The notes beneath the pieces are model-generated. The model was not told the origin of the DNA. It saw only the letters and a list, made by a program, of their open reading frames with translations, and ran no database searches. Below, piece after piece: positions 1 through 16,203 of a stretch of DNA of 64,000 nucleotides. How positions within the stretch are numbered: the first letter of the stretch is position 1; each line of letters begins with the position of its first letter. Source of the DNA: Salvator merianae (lineage: Eukaryota > Chordata > Lepidosauria > Squamata > Teiidae); NCBI GenBank assembly GCA_003586115.2, contig QVOM02000034.1, forward strand, positions 129,429,936 through 129,493,935, given 5' to 3'. The translations under genes and the position numbers were made by a program.

Positions 1-418
1 AGAGTACCACTTATAGCATGAATGAAATCTTTTTAAAAATGATTTATCATTCATTTCAGTATAGTTCTTCTCTTCCTGGAATTCCTATGGCTGCTCCACC
101 TGGGCAAGATTCTCCAACTTTATCTAAAATACCACTTAAAGAGAAATGTAGGGGCAAGTAATATTATGCTAAAAGTGCCAGTGGTTCAAACTAAGGAACC
201 AGTTGCACTCAGCCCTTTGTTGTTCTATTTTCAGGCTTGCACACTATGAGGGAATGAGGCCTAGTCAATTTTTGTGTGTGTTGCAAAGGGCTGTATTGGA
301 TCAGTGTATTTGTGTTCTGACAGAAAAACACTGAGCAGAGTTTAAAAGAGAAAAAAAAAAAACCTATCAGCTTGTTTTGATGGCAAGAAAGGAATTTGAT
401 TTGATTGGCTATGTTTTG

Positions 419-436
419 AAAAATGGTGGGAACTTT
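419..436 (+). repeat. Target-site duplication, left copy, of the L1 at 437-751
   Basis: AAAAATGGTGGGAACTTT, identical to 752-769. Confidence 0.88.
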
Positions 437-751
437 TGCCGAGATGGACAAATTGATAAATCTGTTGAGAAATAAGACAGTTGATAGGTTTTACAGAAAC
501 TGGAAACCCTTTATTGACTTTCTGCAAGAGCTGGACAATGGACTTGTGATTGCTGGATTTGAAGAGTGATGACAAAAGAAGACATTTGGTGGAGAAAAAG
601 AAGGGAAGAGAATAGGAGGGGGAGAAATATGAAGTATATAAGAAACTGTCAACGAAGGAGGAAATCAACAGTAATACTGATATAAGAATGTAATGTAGAA
701 TGTAATTGTATATATCTGAAATGTATCAACAATATAACATTTCAAAGAAAA
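437..751 (+). mobile_element. 5'-truncated L1 LINE insertion with target-site duplication
   Basis: This is a short L1 3' end. From 444 to 569 an open frame encodes the C-terminal tail of L1 ORF2 ([14 protein letters not shown], then LVIAGFEE and a stop). About 180 bp of purine-rich 3' UTR and an A-run near 748-756 follow. It is bounded by an 18-bp direct repeat, AAAAATGGTGGGAACTTT, at 419-436 and 752-769, as expected for target-primed reverse transcription. The intact duplication argues for a relatively recent insertion. Confidence 0.88.
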
Positions 752-769
752 AAAAATGGTGGGAACTTT
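752..769 (+). repeat. Target-site duplication, right copy, of the L1 at 437-751
   Basis: Identical to 419-436; it directly follows, and merges with, the poly-A tail. Confidence 0.88.
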
Positions 770-869
770 AGTTTGAATGGATGGATTGATGCACTCTTTT
801 CTCTCTCCTCTCCACCTTGCCAGAGGGATGCTTTAGATCAACAAGGAACCTTGAGTCAAAGGCATTCTC

Positions 870-1026
870 AAATCCTATATTGAATGGTTTCCATCTCTTT
901 CCAGAAAGTGGGTAAGAAAAGCAAGCTGTGTCCTGGTGCCTTGCTAGTAATCTTCCTTGTGTAGCCAGCTGATCATTGTGTGAACAGATTGCAGGACTGG
1001 ATGGGCCACATCTTATGTTCTTTGAA
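870..1026 (+). mobile_element. Possible degenerate CR1-type LINE 3' end
   Basis: The end of this stretch (ggactggatgggcc, then atcttatgttctt) resembles the CR1 3' terminus seen more clearly at 19258, 37525 and 44989. The upstream part is too diverged to assign. Confidence 0.4.
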
Positions 1027-2446
1027 ACACACATAATCTCCAAGTAGCTTCAAAACCATAGAAGAACTCAATGAGCAATAAAACTTGGCTTCCTTGTAAC
1101 AAATAGAAAGTTTAGTTTTCCTAGCAACACAGTCAACGCAGTTACAGCTGGGCTAAGCAACTGTGTTGTCATATGAAATAGGCAACATGTGAACAAGCTC
1201 TTGGCATCATATCCCTATATGTTTGTTTCAACCTTAAAGAAAATCACTCCAAGAAGAGACGAATCAGTTCAAAACACATGTCATCATACACAGTACAGTG
1301 CAGTATTGCCTGAGACACAAATGGTGCAATTTGTTACTTGCAAGGAATTATTACTTTTTCAAGGAAATGGGAAGGGCTTCAGACTGTGAGTCTGATTTAC
1401 TTAAGATAATATACATCATCTGATACAAGAATTAAAACAAAAATGAAAACAAGAACTGTAGTTCTTTTTAAAAATTCCAAAAGCTAAAATTAATTCAGCA
1501 GAGTAAATAAAAATCTTTAATTACATAACGAAGGAGTTTTCAGACCAAGACTTTGGCAAGGTGATTTATATCACCTGTTAGATAAAGGCTGCATCCGCAT
1601 GGCATCCCTGTAAACAATAGGCTATTTTTAGTAATCAGGTTTTCTTCAATATGGGGAGATCCAGCCCAAACAGAGACAAAAAGTGAATAATCTGATGAAA
1701 CTTGTGTTTTGTGGACAGCTCTGGAAATGTACATACATAAAAGCTATCAAACTCCAAATAACATCATGTCTGAAAAGAGTTACATAAAGCAATGACTAAG
1801 AAATCTGTGGTACTAAATTGACCTAAGCAGAAAAGGAAAAGGAAACAATTATTTTCAAATAAAATTATTATCTTGCTAAAAACTGGATTTTTTTCTCTCT
1901 CTGTAGGCAATCAGCCAAGTGGCTGTTTTTAACTTGATTCTATTTGCTTGCTTGTTGTGACTTCACATTGCTTAGCCCACACAGGGCTTTTCCAGCAGCT
2001 TGCAAGATAAACAGTTCTTTAGGAATCATCTAACTCCGGTTACTTTTACTCAGTCTGGCATGAGTCAGAGCATGTTTATTCATATATGTAAAAGAAGAAA
2101 TTGTCATGTTGAGGTGGGTTAGGAGCCCACATGTAGAGGCAAGGTTTTGGAAACAGAACGTGAAAGGAGCACCCCACAATCACGGTTTAGGTATGATTCA
2201 TATGATTTATGATCCTTGTTCTGATGCCTCACTTTCTGTTTTTTGTCGTGTCCTTTTCCCATCATGTCTTGGGAGGCCCCTGTGACAAAAAAGTTTGGAT
2301 GACTGGCCGCTCTCTCTCCCAGCCTCTTCCTTTGAGAAAGCAAAGGTACAATACATTTAAAAAGTTTACTTGTGGGGGTGCCTAGAGCTGAGGTAGCAGC
2401 ATGAGGTGGTTGGTCAGCCTGCTGTGGGGGCCCATAGAGAAGGGCA

Positions 2447-2607
2447 GTTCAAATTAGTTTACTCATTGTTCCCTATGGGTGAACTGAGTCCAAACTGGGT
2501 GATCAGTTTGGCAAAGCTTAAATGAGCCACTCCAAGCCAGCTCAGTGATGTCATGGCTTGGTCCACACTGAGCCAAGTGTGGCTAACTAGACTTGTGCAC
2601 ATCTCTA
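2447..2607 (-). mobile_element. hAT-type nonautonomous element (partial), 'GATGTGCAC' family
   Basis: The right end, gtgcacatctcta, is the reverse complement of the terminus found at 3661 and related to those at 12150, 22958 and 33254. The left border is not resolved and I could not identify a target duplication. Confidence 0.5.
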
Positions 2608-3660
2608 ATTTTAAGCTTGCTTCTGACAATGTGAGTATCCTAACACTTGACATTTTATAATAAAGAAACTACATCTGGTTCTTACAGAACACAGGGAAGC
2701 CATCATACTGTAAAAGCTGTTTCCATTTTCATCCAAGAATTTGCACATGGTGCTCTTAAATGAAGAGAATATCCACACCAATTGAGACTATAGTTGAAAA
2801 AACATGGAGTTACAGGTTGCATTCACACAAAGTGAACACATTTTCAAAAGCACCTCAAAAGCTACTCAGACAAGGTTCAGAGATGGGACTGTCACACGTC
2901 CACTTTTATGGATGTGCCCATCCACTTTTAATGCACACTACAGGTCAGAAACTGTACTTTCAAAGTAGATTAGAGTTATATTTGAGACAGGATGAGAACA
3001 AGATGAGAACACAAATGCCACATGGTACCACCTAAAAGATGCTTGTGAGCCACTTTTTTTTCTGCATGTGAGCAGTCACAGTCTATTTGTTTCAGCCCCA
3101 GATACTTTTATTTCCCCAAATGTGTACAAAAGTTGCTCCCAAAGAAACATTTTTAATATATGCATCACCGATATTTTCAGACAACCTGGCGTGTCCTACC
3201 TTTGTTTTATAATACTTGAGAAAAGAAATAATATAAATATCACATCTTGCTTTCTCTACATTTATAAGACATTGGACAAATGTGTCTGATTTTGATTTTT
3301 CCAAGTGAAAAACTGAATTTCCCTGCTGTCAAGGCTAACATTTTCCTTAAGTGTATTTTAACATAGTACCTATGACTTCACAAACACGCACACACCTTCC
3401 ACTGAAGCTTGCCTTTGAAAGTTTTAAACATATTCCTTTTCAGATGCAAGAAGGAAAGCACATTATTATTTTATTTTGAATCAAATTGCAATACATTGTC
3501 TCATTCATTTTTCTGTCAATCTTATCTCAAGAACAGGAAAGAATAACCATTCCTACTCTGAAGCGTAACAACAACAACAAAAAAAATGGTGTATTTTGTG
3601 CTACACTGATATCAGCAGATCTGAATCACGCACAGAGATCTTTTCATAAATCCATCCTAC

Positions 3661-4787
3661 TAGGGATGTGCACGAAATTTCGAAGCAACGAAATTTCGTA
3701 CGAATTTCGTTGCTTCACAACATTCGCATTGAATGCGAAGTGCCCTCTCTATTGCAAAAGCGAATAGCGAAAGTCGCGGCCGTTTTCGTCAATTTTCGTG
3801 ACCTTCGCCACTCACCACGAATGGCTATTTTCGTCTCTTTTCGCTGCGAAAACTGCGATGCAACGAAGCTCGGTAGCTTCGTAGCATCAAGTCTCTGCCT
3901 CTAGAGCTGGAAATTGTAATGCATCACATTAGGAAAGACGGTATTTTTTTAACTCTTCGCCTGCCTCGCAGCGATCGCACCGCATGAGGATGAGAAACTC
4001 AGATGGCTAGGAGTTAATAAAACGTCTTTGATGGTGGTATATAGTTCTGCTTTTTGAAACGGAGGGCAAGACAAGGTGTCATTTTGCTGCTGCTCGGAAG
4101 TAGGGAGGGAGGGCAAGACGAGGCGTCATTTCGCTGCTGCTCGGAAGTAGGGAGGGAGTTATTTCATCCTGCGGCTGCCGCCAGTCTTCTAAATTACTCG
4201 CTGAGCTGAAGGCAATTGCTTCGCGCTTCACTGACTAAGCCTGCCCGCCTCATAGGCGAGGTAATAATTTCTGTGCCCCAAACAATCGGTACGGACGGCA
4301 GACAGCGACGAGTCGCGACGATAAGTTAAAGGGACAGAAGTTACTGCGCATGCGCGCACAGACATGAGTGTTGAAAAGGCATCGAAAATGACGAAAAATC
4401 AAAGCAAAAAAAATTCCTTCGCTTGCTTTCGCTTGCTTTCGATCTGCAGTGAGGAACCCCAAACGTGCCTTCGTTGCTTTGAATCCTGCTACAAACTGGC
4501 CACCGGTAAAAAGTAAGCTCCGTGCAATTTTTACCTTTAACGAAGCAACTCCTTAAATTAGCAATGTGGACGGTCAAATAGAGAAGGGACAGGGCAGGGG
4601 GATATGCGGCGTTTGTTTTTCGCTACTTATTTCATTGATTTTGCACTTCCGGTTTTTTTGCGAAAATTTTCGCTGCGAAAATGAAAATCGCCATTTTCGC
4701 GACTTCCGTTTTCATGTGAAAACGAAGCAACGAAGCTTCGATGCATTGCAAAACGAACAGAGAAAATTCCTTTCGTGCACATCCCTA
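3661..4787. mobile_element. Nonautonomous hAT-type DNA transposon, complete, with TIRs and 8-bp target duplication
   Basis: Both ends carry TAGGGATGTGCACGAAA as a perfect 17-bp terminal inverted repeat. They are flanked by the identical 8-bp direct repeat CATCCTAC at 3653-3660 and 4788-4795. An 8-bp duplication together with a TAGGG-type end is characteristic of hAT elements. The 1127-bp interior has no transposase frame. Instead it is dense in short CGAAA/TTTCG motifs near both ends, which may be subterminal transposase-binding repeats, and it carries a 47-bp tandem duplication. CpG content is higher than in the surroundings, which suggests a young insertion. Confidence 0.9.
4064..4157 (+). 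repeat. Two-copy 47-bp tandem repeat inside the hAT element
   Basis: Units beginning gggcaagac at 4064 and 4111 share the segment through ctgctgctcggaagtaggga with only a few substitutions (for example aaggtgtc versus gaggcgtc). Confidence 0.85.
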
Positions 4788-4854
4788 CATCCTACACTTC
4801 AACAAATGGTCCCAGATCACAACATTCATAAAAACATAAGACATTAATAGAATA

Positions 4855-5205
4855 TTCTTAAATGTAAAATCTTCATTTAAAACCAACACTCTCCCATCCC
4901 AGCAGAACCACAATAGGAATGTGCTAAACATCAAAGGCCTGGGTGAACAGATGAGTTTTAACTAGGCACTAAAACCCATACAGGACTGCTGCCTAGCATA
5001 TCTCTGTTTGGAGGTAATTCCACAGCCAGAGGCTACCACAGAGAAGGCCCTTTCAAGTGGTAATGCCCCTAGAGCCTCTAAGGAACAATAAGAAGGCCTC
5101 ATATTAACAGTATCGTATTAACCAAGATGCCTGCCACTGTGGTCTGGAAGAAGCATGGGGTACAAATAGGGGATGGTGATACACCTTTCAATGCATGTAT
5201 AAGCT
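4855..5205 (-). mobile_element. Dispersed LINE-3'-end-like repeat (reptile interspersed repeat)
   Basis: The stretch containing caaaggcctgggtgaacaga, then gttttaa, and later ggtaattccacagccagagg recurs in related form at 13622-13915, 35500-36060 and 51545-52180. It is found in inverted form at 23640-23822. In that orientation it ends in a TAAATAAATAAAA-like tail typical of a LINE 3' end. The exact LINE family is not assigned. Confidence 0.6.
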
Positions 5206-6074
5206 CCAAATTACCTCCTAGGAATTATTAATTAGTAGCACATTAGAATAGATAACCTACAGTGTCATTGCAACCATACTGATACTTCAAGGATATCCTA
5301 CCATCACTTACAAAACTATTTAATTAAATAATGTATATGCCTAGCGTATATGTCTGAATACAGAGCAGTCTATGTTACTGTACTTTTATATATATCTCTA
5401 CATTGAAGTCATAGGGCAGTGGACAAATGAGATAAAACTTAATAAAATCTATTTTTAAAGTTCCCAATATTACATGAAATCCAACAGCAACCCATGAGGG
5501 AGGGAAAAGACAAAATTAATCATAAAATGCCTGGGTGATCAGAGAGTGTTCCTGCCATACATAATAGATCCATTGATCTGTTCTGAGAATCTGAAAAAGT
5601 GAATAGAATTGCCCACTCTAATGGGCATGGCAGAGAAGTAGGGGGAAACCACTGGGCATGGTGGAGAATTTGCAAGTTTGGATCTTTGGATTCTGAAAAA
5701 CTATTTTCAAAAAATAAAAATGGGAACACATGAACAATGGAAATATTACTGTAATGACACTCAGACTGGCTGGGATTTTGTGAATGGCCAACGGATTGAT
5801 GTTAAAAACCTGAAGAAACATGTTCAGAGCATGAGGCACAAAAGTAGAAAGAGAGTGGCATGAGAAATGGATAAGACAGCATGGGATTGTTCTACCCAAG
5901 AGCCCTGTGATGGTGCAGTTCAAAGCTGCAGCTGGGCAAAAGAAGATGCTTCCATTGGATCTCCATTTGGATGTAGCCTCAGGCAACTAACACTACAGAG
6001 ATAAAAATTATAAAACACACACCACTGCCATACACAATGTCTCCCTTTCAGACTAATAGTTTGACACAATCTAA

Positions 6075-6453
6075 GGGTGTGATCAGATTGGGCTTCTTTA
6101 CGCATCCCTTTAAGAAAAAGTGTGCATCCCCAGGTGTACAAAAAAGTTCCTTTCAAACAGTTGTCTGAGTATGTGGCTGAGAACCTACCTCATTTTGCCA
6201 CACTACAGTCCACCCACTGATTGGCCACTTGTCAGGAAATCCCACCTCTTTGCTTATGTAGTTTTCTGCCCAAAACCTCTTCATCCTTTCTTAAAGAAAG
6301 AAACACCTTCAGAGCTTTGAAATGAATGATGAAGAAGTGACTTTTTTGAGACTTCAAGATGGGATAACACAAATGCAGGCAAAAAAAAATGTTTGTTGTT
6401 TCAGACTCAAATTCACCCAGAGGTTGCTTCTTTAAGTGTGTCTGATCATACCC
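6075..6453. mobile_element. PIF/Harbinger-type MITE with TAA target duplication
   Basis: The termini GGGTGTGATCAGA (left) and, inverted, GGGTATGATCAGA (right) match at 12 of 13 bases. TAA flanks both sides at 6072-6074 and 6454-6456. A 3-bp TAA/TTA duplication with GGG-starting ends is typical of PIF/Harbinger. The 379-bp interior has no coding potential. The ends match the element at 16204-17038. Confidence 0.75.
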
Positions 6454-6582
6454 TAAATTGGGCAATTTCATCTTCTTCACCTACATTATCTGGTGCTATT
6501 CAAATCCTGCTATTTTCATACCACTGCCAGGCTTTGCTCAGCAATTTTAGTGGATTCACAGAGGTCATGCAGACTCTACATA

Positions 6583-6584
<2 letters not shown>

Positions 6585-6637
<53 letters not shown>
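6585..6637 (+). repeat. (TTA)n microsatellite
   Basis: About 17 uninterrupted TTA triplets. Confidence 0.97.
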
Positions 6638-6639
<2 letters not shown>

Positions 6640-6999
6640 CCAAGGCTCCAATTCTTAGTGAAGTTTTTATATTTATGACAAGGCTCCCATTTCTTAGTGA
6701 CATTTCAGTTATACTGAGGCATGAATTCGAGTTCCTTTTAAAATTTCGCACAATGATAATGCATATGTACCTTGTCTTACACCTTGTCTTACTATACTGA
6801 GGTCTGGACATACTTAGTTGTAGCACCGTCAGTGGGGAAACCTTAAAAACCACCCAGAAATTCCACATAGTTTGAACAAGATCTGGTCTTACTGATAGCA
6901 TTTTGGTACATACTAATCTTACACCAGACTTGATTGAGGTGCTGCTATCATGGCATACCATCATTGTAAGTCTTGCCTTTTTCATTTGTCATCAATTTG

Positions 7000-7117
7000 A
7001 CTGTTATCATTGGATTTTATTATCATTCTTTATTGTTAGCTGTCCTGATGCTTTTAAGGGACATTAAAATAAAATAAAATAAAATAAAATAAAATAAAAT
7101 AAAATAAAATAAAATAG
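7000..7117 (+). repeat. (AAAAT)n microsatellite on a possible LINE 3' tail
   Basis: About ten AAAAT units at 7066-7117 follow a segment (tgttagctgtcctgatgctttt) that looks like the 3' end of an L2-like LINE. The microsatellite is certain; the LINE assignment is tentative. Confidence 0.7.
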
Positions 7118-7940
7118 ATCCATAAAATAAACAAATAATTATCTTTTCTTTCTAGCCATTAAGTAACTGTAGAATGTAAGTTTAGTCTCTTGAGAGAGGA
7201 GCAAAACCTCTTCATCCTTTAAACACACACAAAATACTGATAATTATTTTCTAAAATAACCTTGTTGAGATGCTGATGGCTGGTATTTGCAGCTATTTAC
7301 AGAAGTAAAGGCAGCAGGAACTAAAAAGCACAAAGTCTTGTTTCCCCACAGAAAGGTTAAGGAAGGAATCTGGGTGCATGGCTGACTGACTGACTAACTG
7401 ACCAACTGACTCCCTCCCTCTGTTCCACCCAATAAGAGGATTATAGCCACCATGGCCCACTCCAGCACCATCATTATAAGCTGCCCAAATCCTTTGTGGA
7501 ATTCTGCCAGGCCTACAGCAGTAGTGTCATGTACTTATAATGGAATTATTTCAGTTCAGTACACATATTATTGCAATTCATGGTAGAGGGAGGACTAGGG
7601 AGGAGGAGATGGGAAAAAGCAGGAAGAGTTTGATAGGGAATGCTGAGAAGCCTTATTTTAGGTAATTACTAACTCTGCCTACCCTCAGCAGACTTGCATC
7701 TCTATTATTATTCTCCATGCCCCCCTAGGTTTCACTTGGCCGATGTTATGGCAGCAGCTGCATGGGTTTATAGTTCATACCATACGGTAAGGACAGAAAA
7801 GGCAAAAAAGCCCTGCCCAAATGTAGCTATTCAGGTGATTCTTTCAACTCATGTTTTTAGTAGAAGCAACAGACCTAGGAGTAATAGCAACAGTAGTAAG
7901 CACTGATAATGTGTTGAGGAGCTGAATAAGATGGGAGTCT

Positions 7941-7965
7941 CTCAGCTCAGCTCAGCTCAGCTCAG
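7941..7965 (+). repeat. (CTCAG)5 pentanucleotide repeat
   Basis: Five perfect CTCAG units. Confidence 0.95.
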
Positions 7966-8872
7966 CGCCTAGCAGAAAGAACACTGGGGCAGAGAAAGAA
8001 ACATTATTCTTGTGCCTGGGTGGTGGCACAGAACCAAGTACCAACATAAAAAAAATGTTCTTCAGGAGCAACCTTATAAGCCTGATAAACCAGCAACAAA
8101 CTTAGGGGAAACATGAGGGGATGGGTAAGGGTAAGGGTAAGGGAGGAGGACCTGGGAAGGAACAGAAAATCAGGGGCCAGCACTTCAATTTATCTGAGTA
8201 GATAGCTGAAGACTTCCCAAGGAGCCATACTAGTCACAAACTCTTTGCCTGGACATTCCAAGTGGCCATAAAGAAATGAGAGAGTTCAACAGTGGTGCTG
8301 GATTCCAAAATGCAACACATGTGCTTCTTACTCAAACTAGTTCTGTGTATTATTTTTTTAAGCATTTGGGGTGTGTCCTTGGTGCTAGTTATTCTCATGA
8401 TGAAAGGACTGAATTCTCAATGTTAGCAAACCAGCTCATAAAGTGTTTTCTATGAGATTACTTAAAAGCACCCTAACACCTTTTTTTTATTTTTTGCAGA
8501 TGGGCTAAAACTCCTTCAGTGGGCAGGATTTCACTCTTCCTAATTCAAGTCTCCTTCTAGAGTGGCTTAATTGGTGCAGAGTGAGTAAACAGGATAGAGA
8601 GAGGTAGCTCCTCACCAACTGCAGAGATTTTTCATAAAACATATTTTCAAAAAGGCTTAAAAGACTAGTCTGAACTGCTGTACACAAAGAAAATATGGGC
8701 AATGAAAAATACTAGAGTGCAGATCATATCCAGCTATTTGCTTTTTCTAATTGTTCGTACAACCACCAACTAAATATCTATTTCCATATACTGTCTTCTT
8801 GCCTTGCTCTAATTCTGACCTTGTTAATTTCAGCAGATCTCTTCTGTTTCACAATTTGCCAGAGGTGTGCCT

Positions 8873-8873
8873 C

Positions 8874-8898
<25 letters not shown>
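8873..8898 (+). repeat. (TG)13 microsatellite
   Basis: Uninterrupted TG dinucleotides. Confidence 0.95.
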
Positions 8899-8905
<7 letters not shown>

Positions 8906-9637
8906 CATGCATAAACAAGTTATTATGGGTAAGATGGGGAAAGTATCACACATGTCTGTTTTTTGAAAGCTAAAGTTGTATAAGATCTGTTCACTGGCAG
9001 CTGAAAGGTACAAGAATGTATGAAGCACAGAGATCGTTTATGTGAGGAAAAGGGGAGGGGCAACTTTTACTTGCCTGGAAAATGAAAGCATGAAAGTCTA
9101 ACATGCCTACCCACACATGCATGCTGACAGCATGAGAAAAAGAAATACTTCCAATTTGCCAAAGTTTTCCCACCTAGCCATCTGGAGGTAATTCTTACTC
9201 ACTACAGGCAACTAGGCAAGTGGGTATAAAGTGCTCTAGCTTGGAAACTAGATGCTGATACAGTTTAACATGGTATCACTTTTAGACAAAAGGTATTTGA
9301 GCATACAGTAACACAAAATCTCAGATTATGCACATTAATACAGCAGCATGGAAAGAACTAGAAAAAAGTAGCAAACTTGCACTGATCATTAATTAAGTAA
9401 ACTGGGTATGTCTTGTGCTCTGTAAGACACAAAGAGAAATGAAGGAACAGCAGCAGATGAATGACTAACAGACAATACCAAGCCTTATATGGGCTGAAGG
9501 ATGACACTGCCATACTTCCAACCAGTGTCAACATCCAAGTGTCCACTTAAAGGCCCATGCTGAACAAAGCAAATTTTGAGCAAAAACTCTGCTTCACCTA
9601 CCCCAAATCACAGTCCTTACTCACATTCCTTACTCAC

Positions 9638-9819
9638 ATTGTACAGCACTGTAGTCCATCCTTCCATAGTAATGCACTGGAAGACAGTCAACACAGCAAA
9701 AAGGATGTTGTCGAACTGAGTGATCCCATCATTGGGACCAATCCAGTCTCTGCACTCGTAACCTGCAGGGCATCCCTGTACTCCACAAGGATGGGGCGGG
9801 TCCAGCTCTTGCAATTCAC
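9638..9819 (-). CDS. CACNA1E: Voltage-gated calcium channel alpha-1 subunit, pore-loop exon of domain I (probable exon 6)
   Basis: This 182-nt exon continues the codon split after the upstream exon: G at 12423 joins GT at 9819-9818. It encodes about 60 residues of domain I between S5 and S6. Visible are the extracellular turret segment [17 protein letters not shown], then [20 protein letters not shown], then the pore-helix and filter segment [14 protein letters not shown]. The glutamate in TMEGW is the domain I member of the four-glutamate ring that selects Ca2+. The [14 protein letters not shown] stretch and WTTVLYN match the R-type (Cav2.3) subunit as I know it, rather than the P/Q or N types (WTDLLYN, WTDILYN). 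The acceptor is ...gaatgcag with a poor pyrimidine tract. The donor is GTGAGTA directly after the AAT codon, so the exon ends in phase 0. The family identity is firm; the 1E paralogue is very likely. Confidence 0.95.
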
Positions 9820-14011
<4,192 letters not shown>

Positions 14012-14115
14012 TAGGGATGCCTGAGACAAGCTTCAATGGTCTCAACACTCGCACTGCCCGCAGAGTCCGCAGGTCCACATGGGTGTTGAAATGTGTCCCT
14101 GCTGTGGCAAGGATG
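14012..14115 (-). CDS. CACNA1E: Voltage-gated calcium channel alpha-1 subunit, S3-S4 loop and S4 voltage-sensor exon of domain I (probable exon 4)
   Basis: This 104-nt exon starts with a C that finishes a glycine codon from the missing upstream exon. It then encodes [20 protein letters not shown] followed by [15 protein letters not shown]. The spaced basic residues R-R-R-R-K of [14 protein letters not shown] form the S4 voltage-sensing helix of domain I. The S3-S4 linker with [11 protein letters not shown] matches Cav2.3. The acceptor gtttgtctccag and the donor GTAAGT are both strong. The last base, A, joins GT of the next exon to make serine. Downstream lies a 1436-bp intron. The preceding exon (S2-S3) was not found anywhere up to 64000, which implies an intron of at least 49.9 kb. 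Confidence 0.95.
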
Positions 14116-16203
14116 CTGGAGACAAACAAGAAGAATAGCAACGTTACTAAACATAGATTTTGGGCACACACATATGCCTGCCTGCCTGCAGGAGGGGGCG
14201 TTATGCACACCAGGCACCTGACAGCTGGAATTGGTGCACCTTACCCTCCACAGTGAGTCAACAGCCATTTCTGTCTAAACTTAGCATTCTTAAGCTGAGC
14301 AGCAATTAACGTACAGAATCTGGTGCTGGATCTCACATTTCCCCGCTCATTCTGTTACAGCCAGTCTTGTTTTAACTCCAAGACTCTCAAGCTTAGCTTT
14401 AAGCTAAGTTGCATGCTTGGAGTTTGAAGCAGGAGAGCTGGGATTGGGGCCCAGATGGGTGGGCTATCGTAGATAGGCTGCTCAAACATCCCAGCACTCT
14501 TTGGATAAAAAAGAAGTCAAGAGTAAACCATCCCTCCCACAACCACATAGACAACTGGCTGACAGTATGGAGCCTCTGGACTGGCTATACCTGGCATAAA
14601 TATGGGAACGGTGGCCTGCCTTATGTCCAGCAGTCTGTCCATGTCTTTGAACATATAGTTAAAGTTCTGATTGCTGACAAAAGGACCCCTTATTGAGACA
14701 TTTCATATCAGAACGGAGCCTCTTTTGTCATTCAAGCAAGGTCTCCACCACTGAAGCAAATTATGAAATGTGTAGATAACATGAGAGCGTATTCTGCTGG
14801 CATAGCTGGTATTTGTTGCTGTGTGAATAGTAAAACTAGCTTCCTACCTTCCTGTCCAACTCCTGTTACTCTCTTGTTCCACAAAACTTTTGGCAATAAT
14901 CTTTCAATCCTTGCTCCAAACTAAGACATGTGTTACTACGTGCAACTTAATTTGATCATAACAAATACTTTCTACTTTACTCTTTTAACTTTTCCCCATC
15001 CCCTCTCTTCACCATCTCCCCAGTTACCAAAATAGTCAAGTGAGGCAGGCAGGGTATTTCCTGACATTTCCTCTCTCTCTTTGTAAAGCAGTTGTGGGAA
15101 GATGCCTATTTCAGTGGACGAGTCAACATAGCCCTTTAACTTCCCGGCACTCATTCAAAGTCACTTTCACAAATGTGAACACCTCAGGAAATAACACTAG
15201 GAACATTTCAAGCAACAATTACAAGGAACATTATTTTAAGTGGGAAAAGAGACACACCGCCTTTCCACACTCTCCACTAGTCTGGAAGAGGGATCTTTCC
15301 CCCCCCTTCTGCATGCTGTTTAAGGGATGCCCCACCCCTTCTAGAACATTCCATCTGCACAGGATGAAGAGTCAACTAGGCTAGGGTGCTGAAAATGGTG
15401 AGCTGTCCAGTTTACTAGTAAAATTTGATTCTGAGGTCTACCAGCACACTAGGAGTGGTATACTGAGGCATACCTCTATGGTCTGCTATATCACAAGGGA
15501 GTCATTTCAGCAATGCAACAAGGTGTGCCACCAAAATGCTCCCCAGGAGCCCTGAAGGCCAGTAAATTTTGTACCTGGCCTTTGGTGCATTCAGGTGCTG
15601 ACTCCAAAGTTGACACAAGCTTCAGAGCTGATGGGCTAGCATGTAACATCTGTCTCAATGCAGATAGCCTTGTTCTGTGCCAGGAGCGATCCATCCCAGC
15701 TTGGAATGTATTGTCTATTCCAAACCAGAACATCCTACTATGATCTGGTATGGGGGGGAGGGGAGCACAGAAACAGCTTGAGAAGCAAGGAGTTTCTATA
15801 ATACTTGATTCCAGTAGAAGAACTGTAACTAGCCCTTTAAAGGCTGTGAGGAAATAGGTGCATAGATTTTAAAGCAGAAGAATAGAGCTTAGTAAGAAAC
15901 ATATACTTGTGCAGAAAAGCCAATATGATGAACTATTTGACTATATGTTTCACAGAAGAAAGAGGAAAACATATGAAGGAAGTGACCACGTCCAGAAAAC
16001 TTACAGGATATGAATTATAGCAAAGCAGTGCAGATAGAAAGACAGATAGAAGAGAATGCCTCTACTAATTGCTTCTACTCCCAATTAATATTATACGTGT
16101 TTTCTTTTCTGAAATAAAAAGGGAAGTTCATCCACAATAAATTGAGACAATTTTTCAACTGCATTGTTCAAGAAAAAAATGCTGTGCATGCAAACAAAAC
16201 TAA

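Larger units (their letters stand above)
1..9637 (-). other. Intron following the pore-loop exon (partial)
   Basis: This is the intron downstream of 9638 in transcription direction. No further channel exon (S6, IIIGSFFVLNLVLGVLSG-like) was recognised in it, so the intron probably continues beyond position 1. It contains a truncated L1, hAT-type and Harbinger-type elements, LINE 3'-end repeats and microsatellites, listed separately. In 1-418, 1040-2440, 2610-3650, 5210-6070, 7120-7940 and 8900-9637 I see no recognisable gene or element beyond low-complexity tracts. Confidence 0.8.

Noticed and set aside
6500..6800. Overlapping frames with long isoleucine or leucine runs
   Set aside because: Translation of the TTA microsatellite; both strands are equally 'open'.
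8121..8144. GGGTAA repeats, possible telomeric sequence
   Set aside because: Only three units and the order is GGGTAA, not GGGTTA; treated as chance low complexity.
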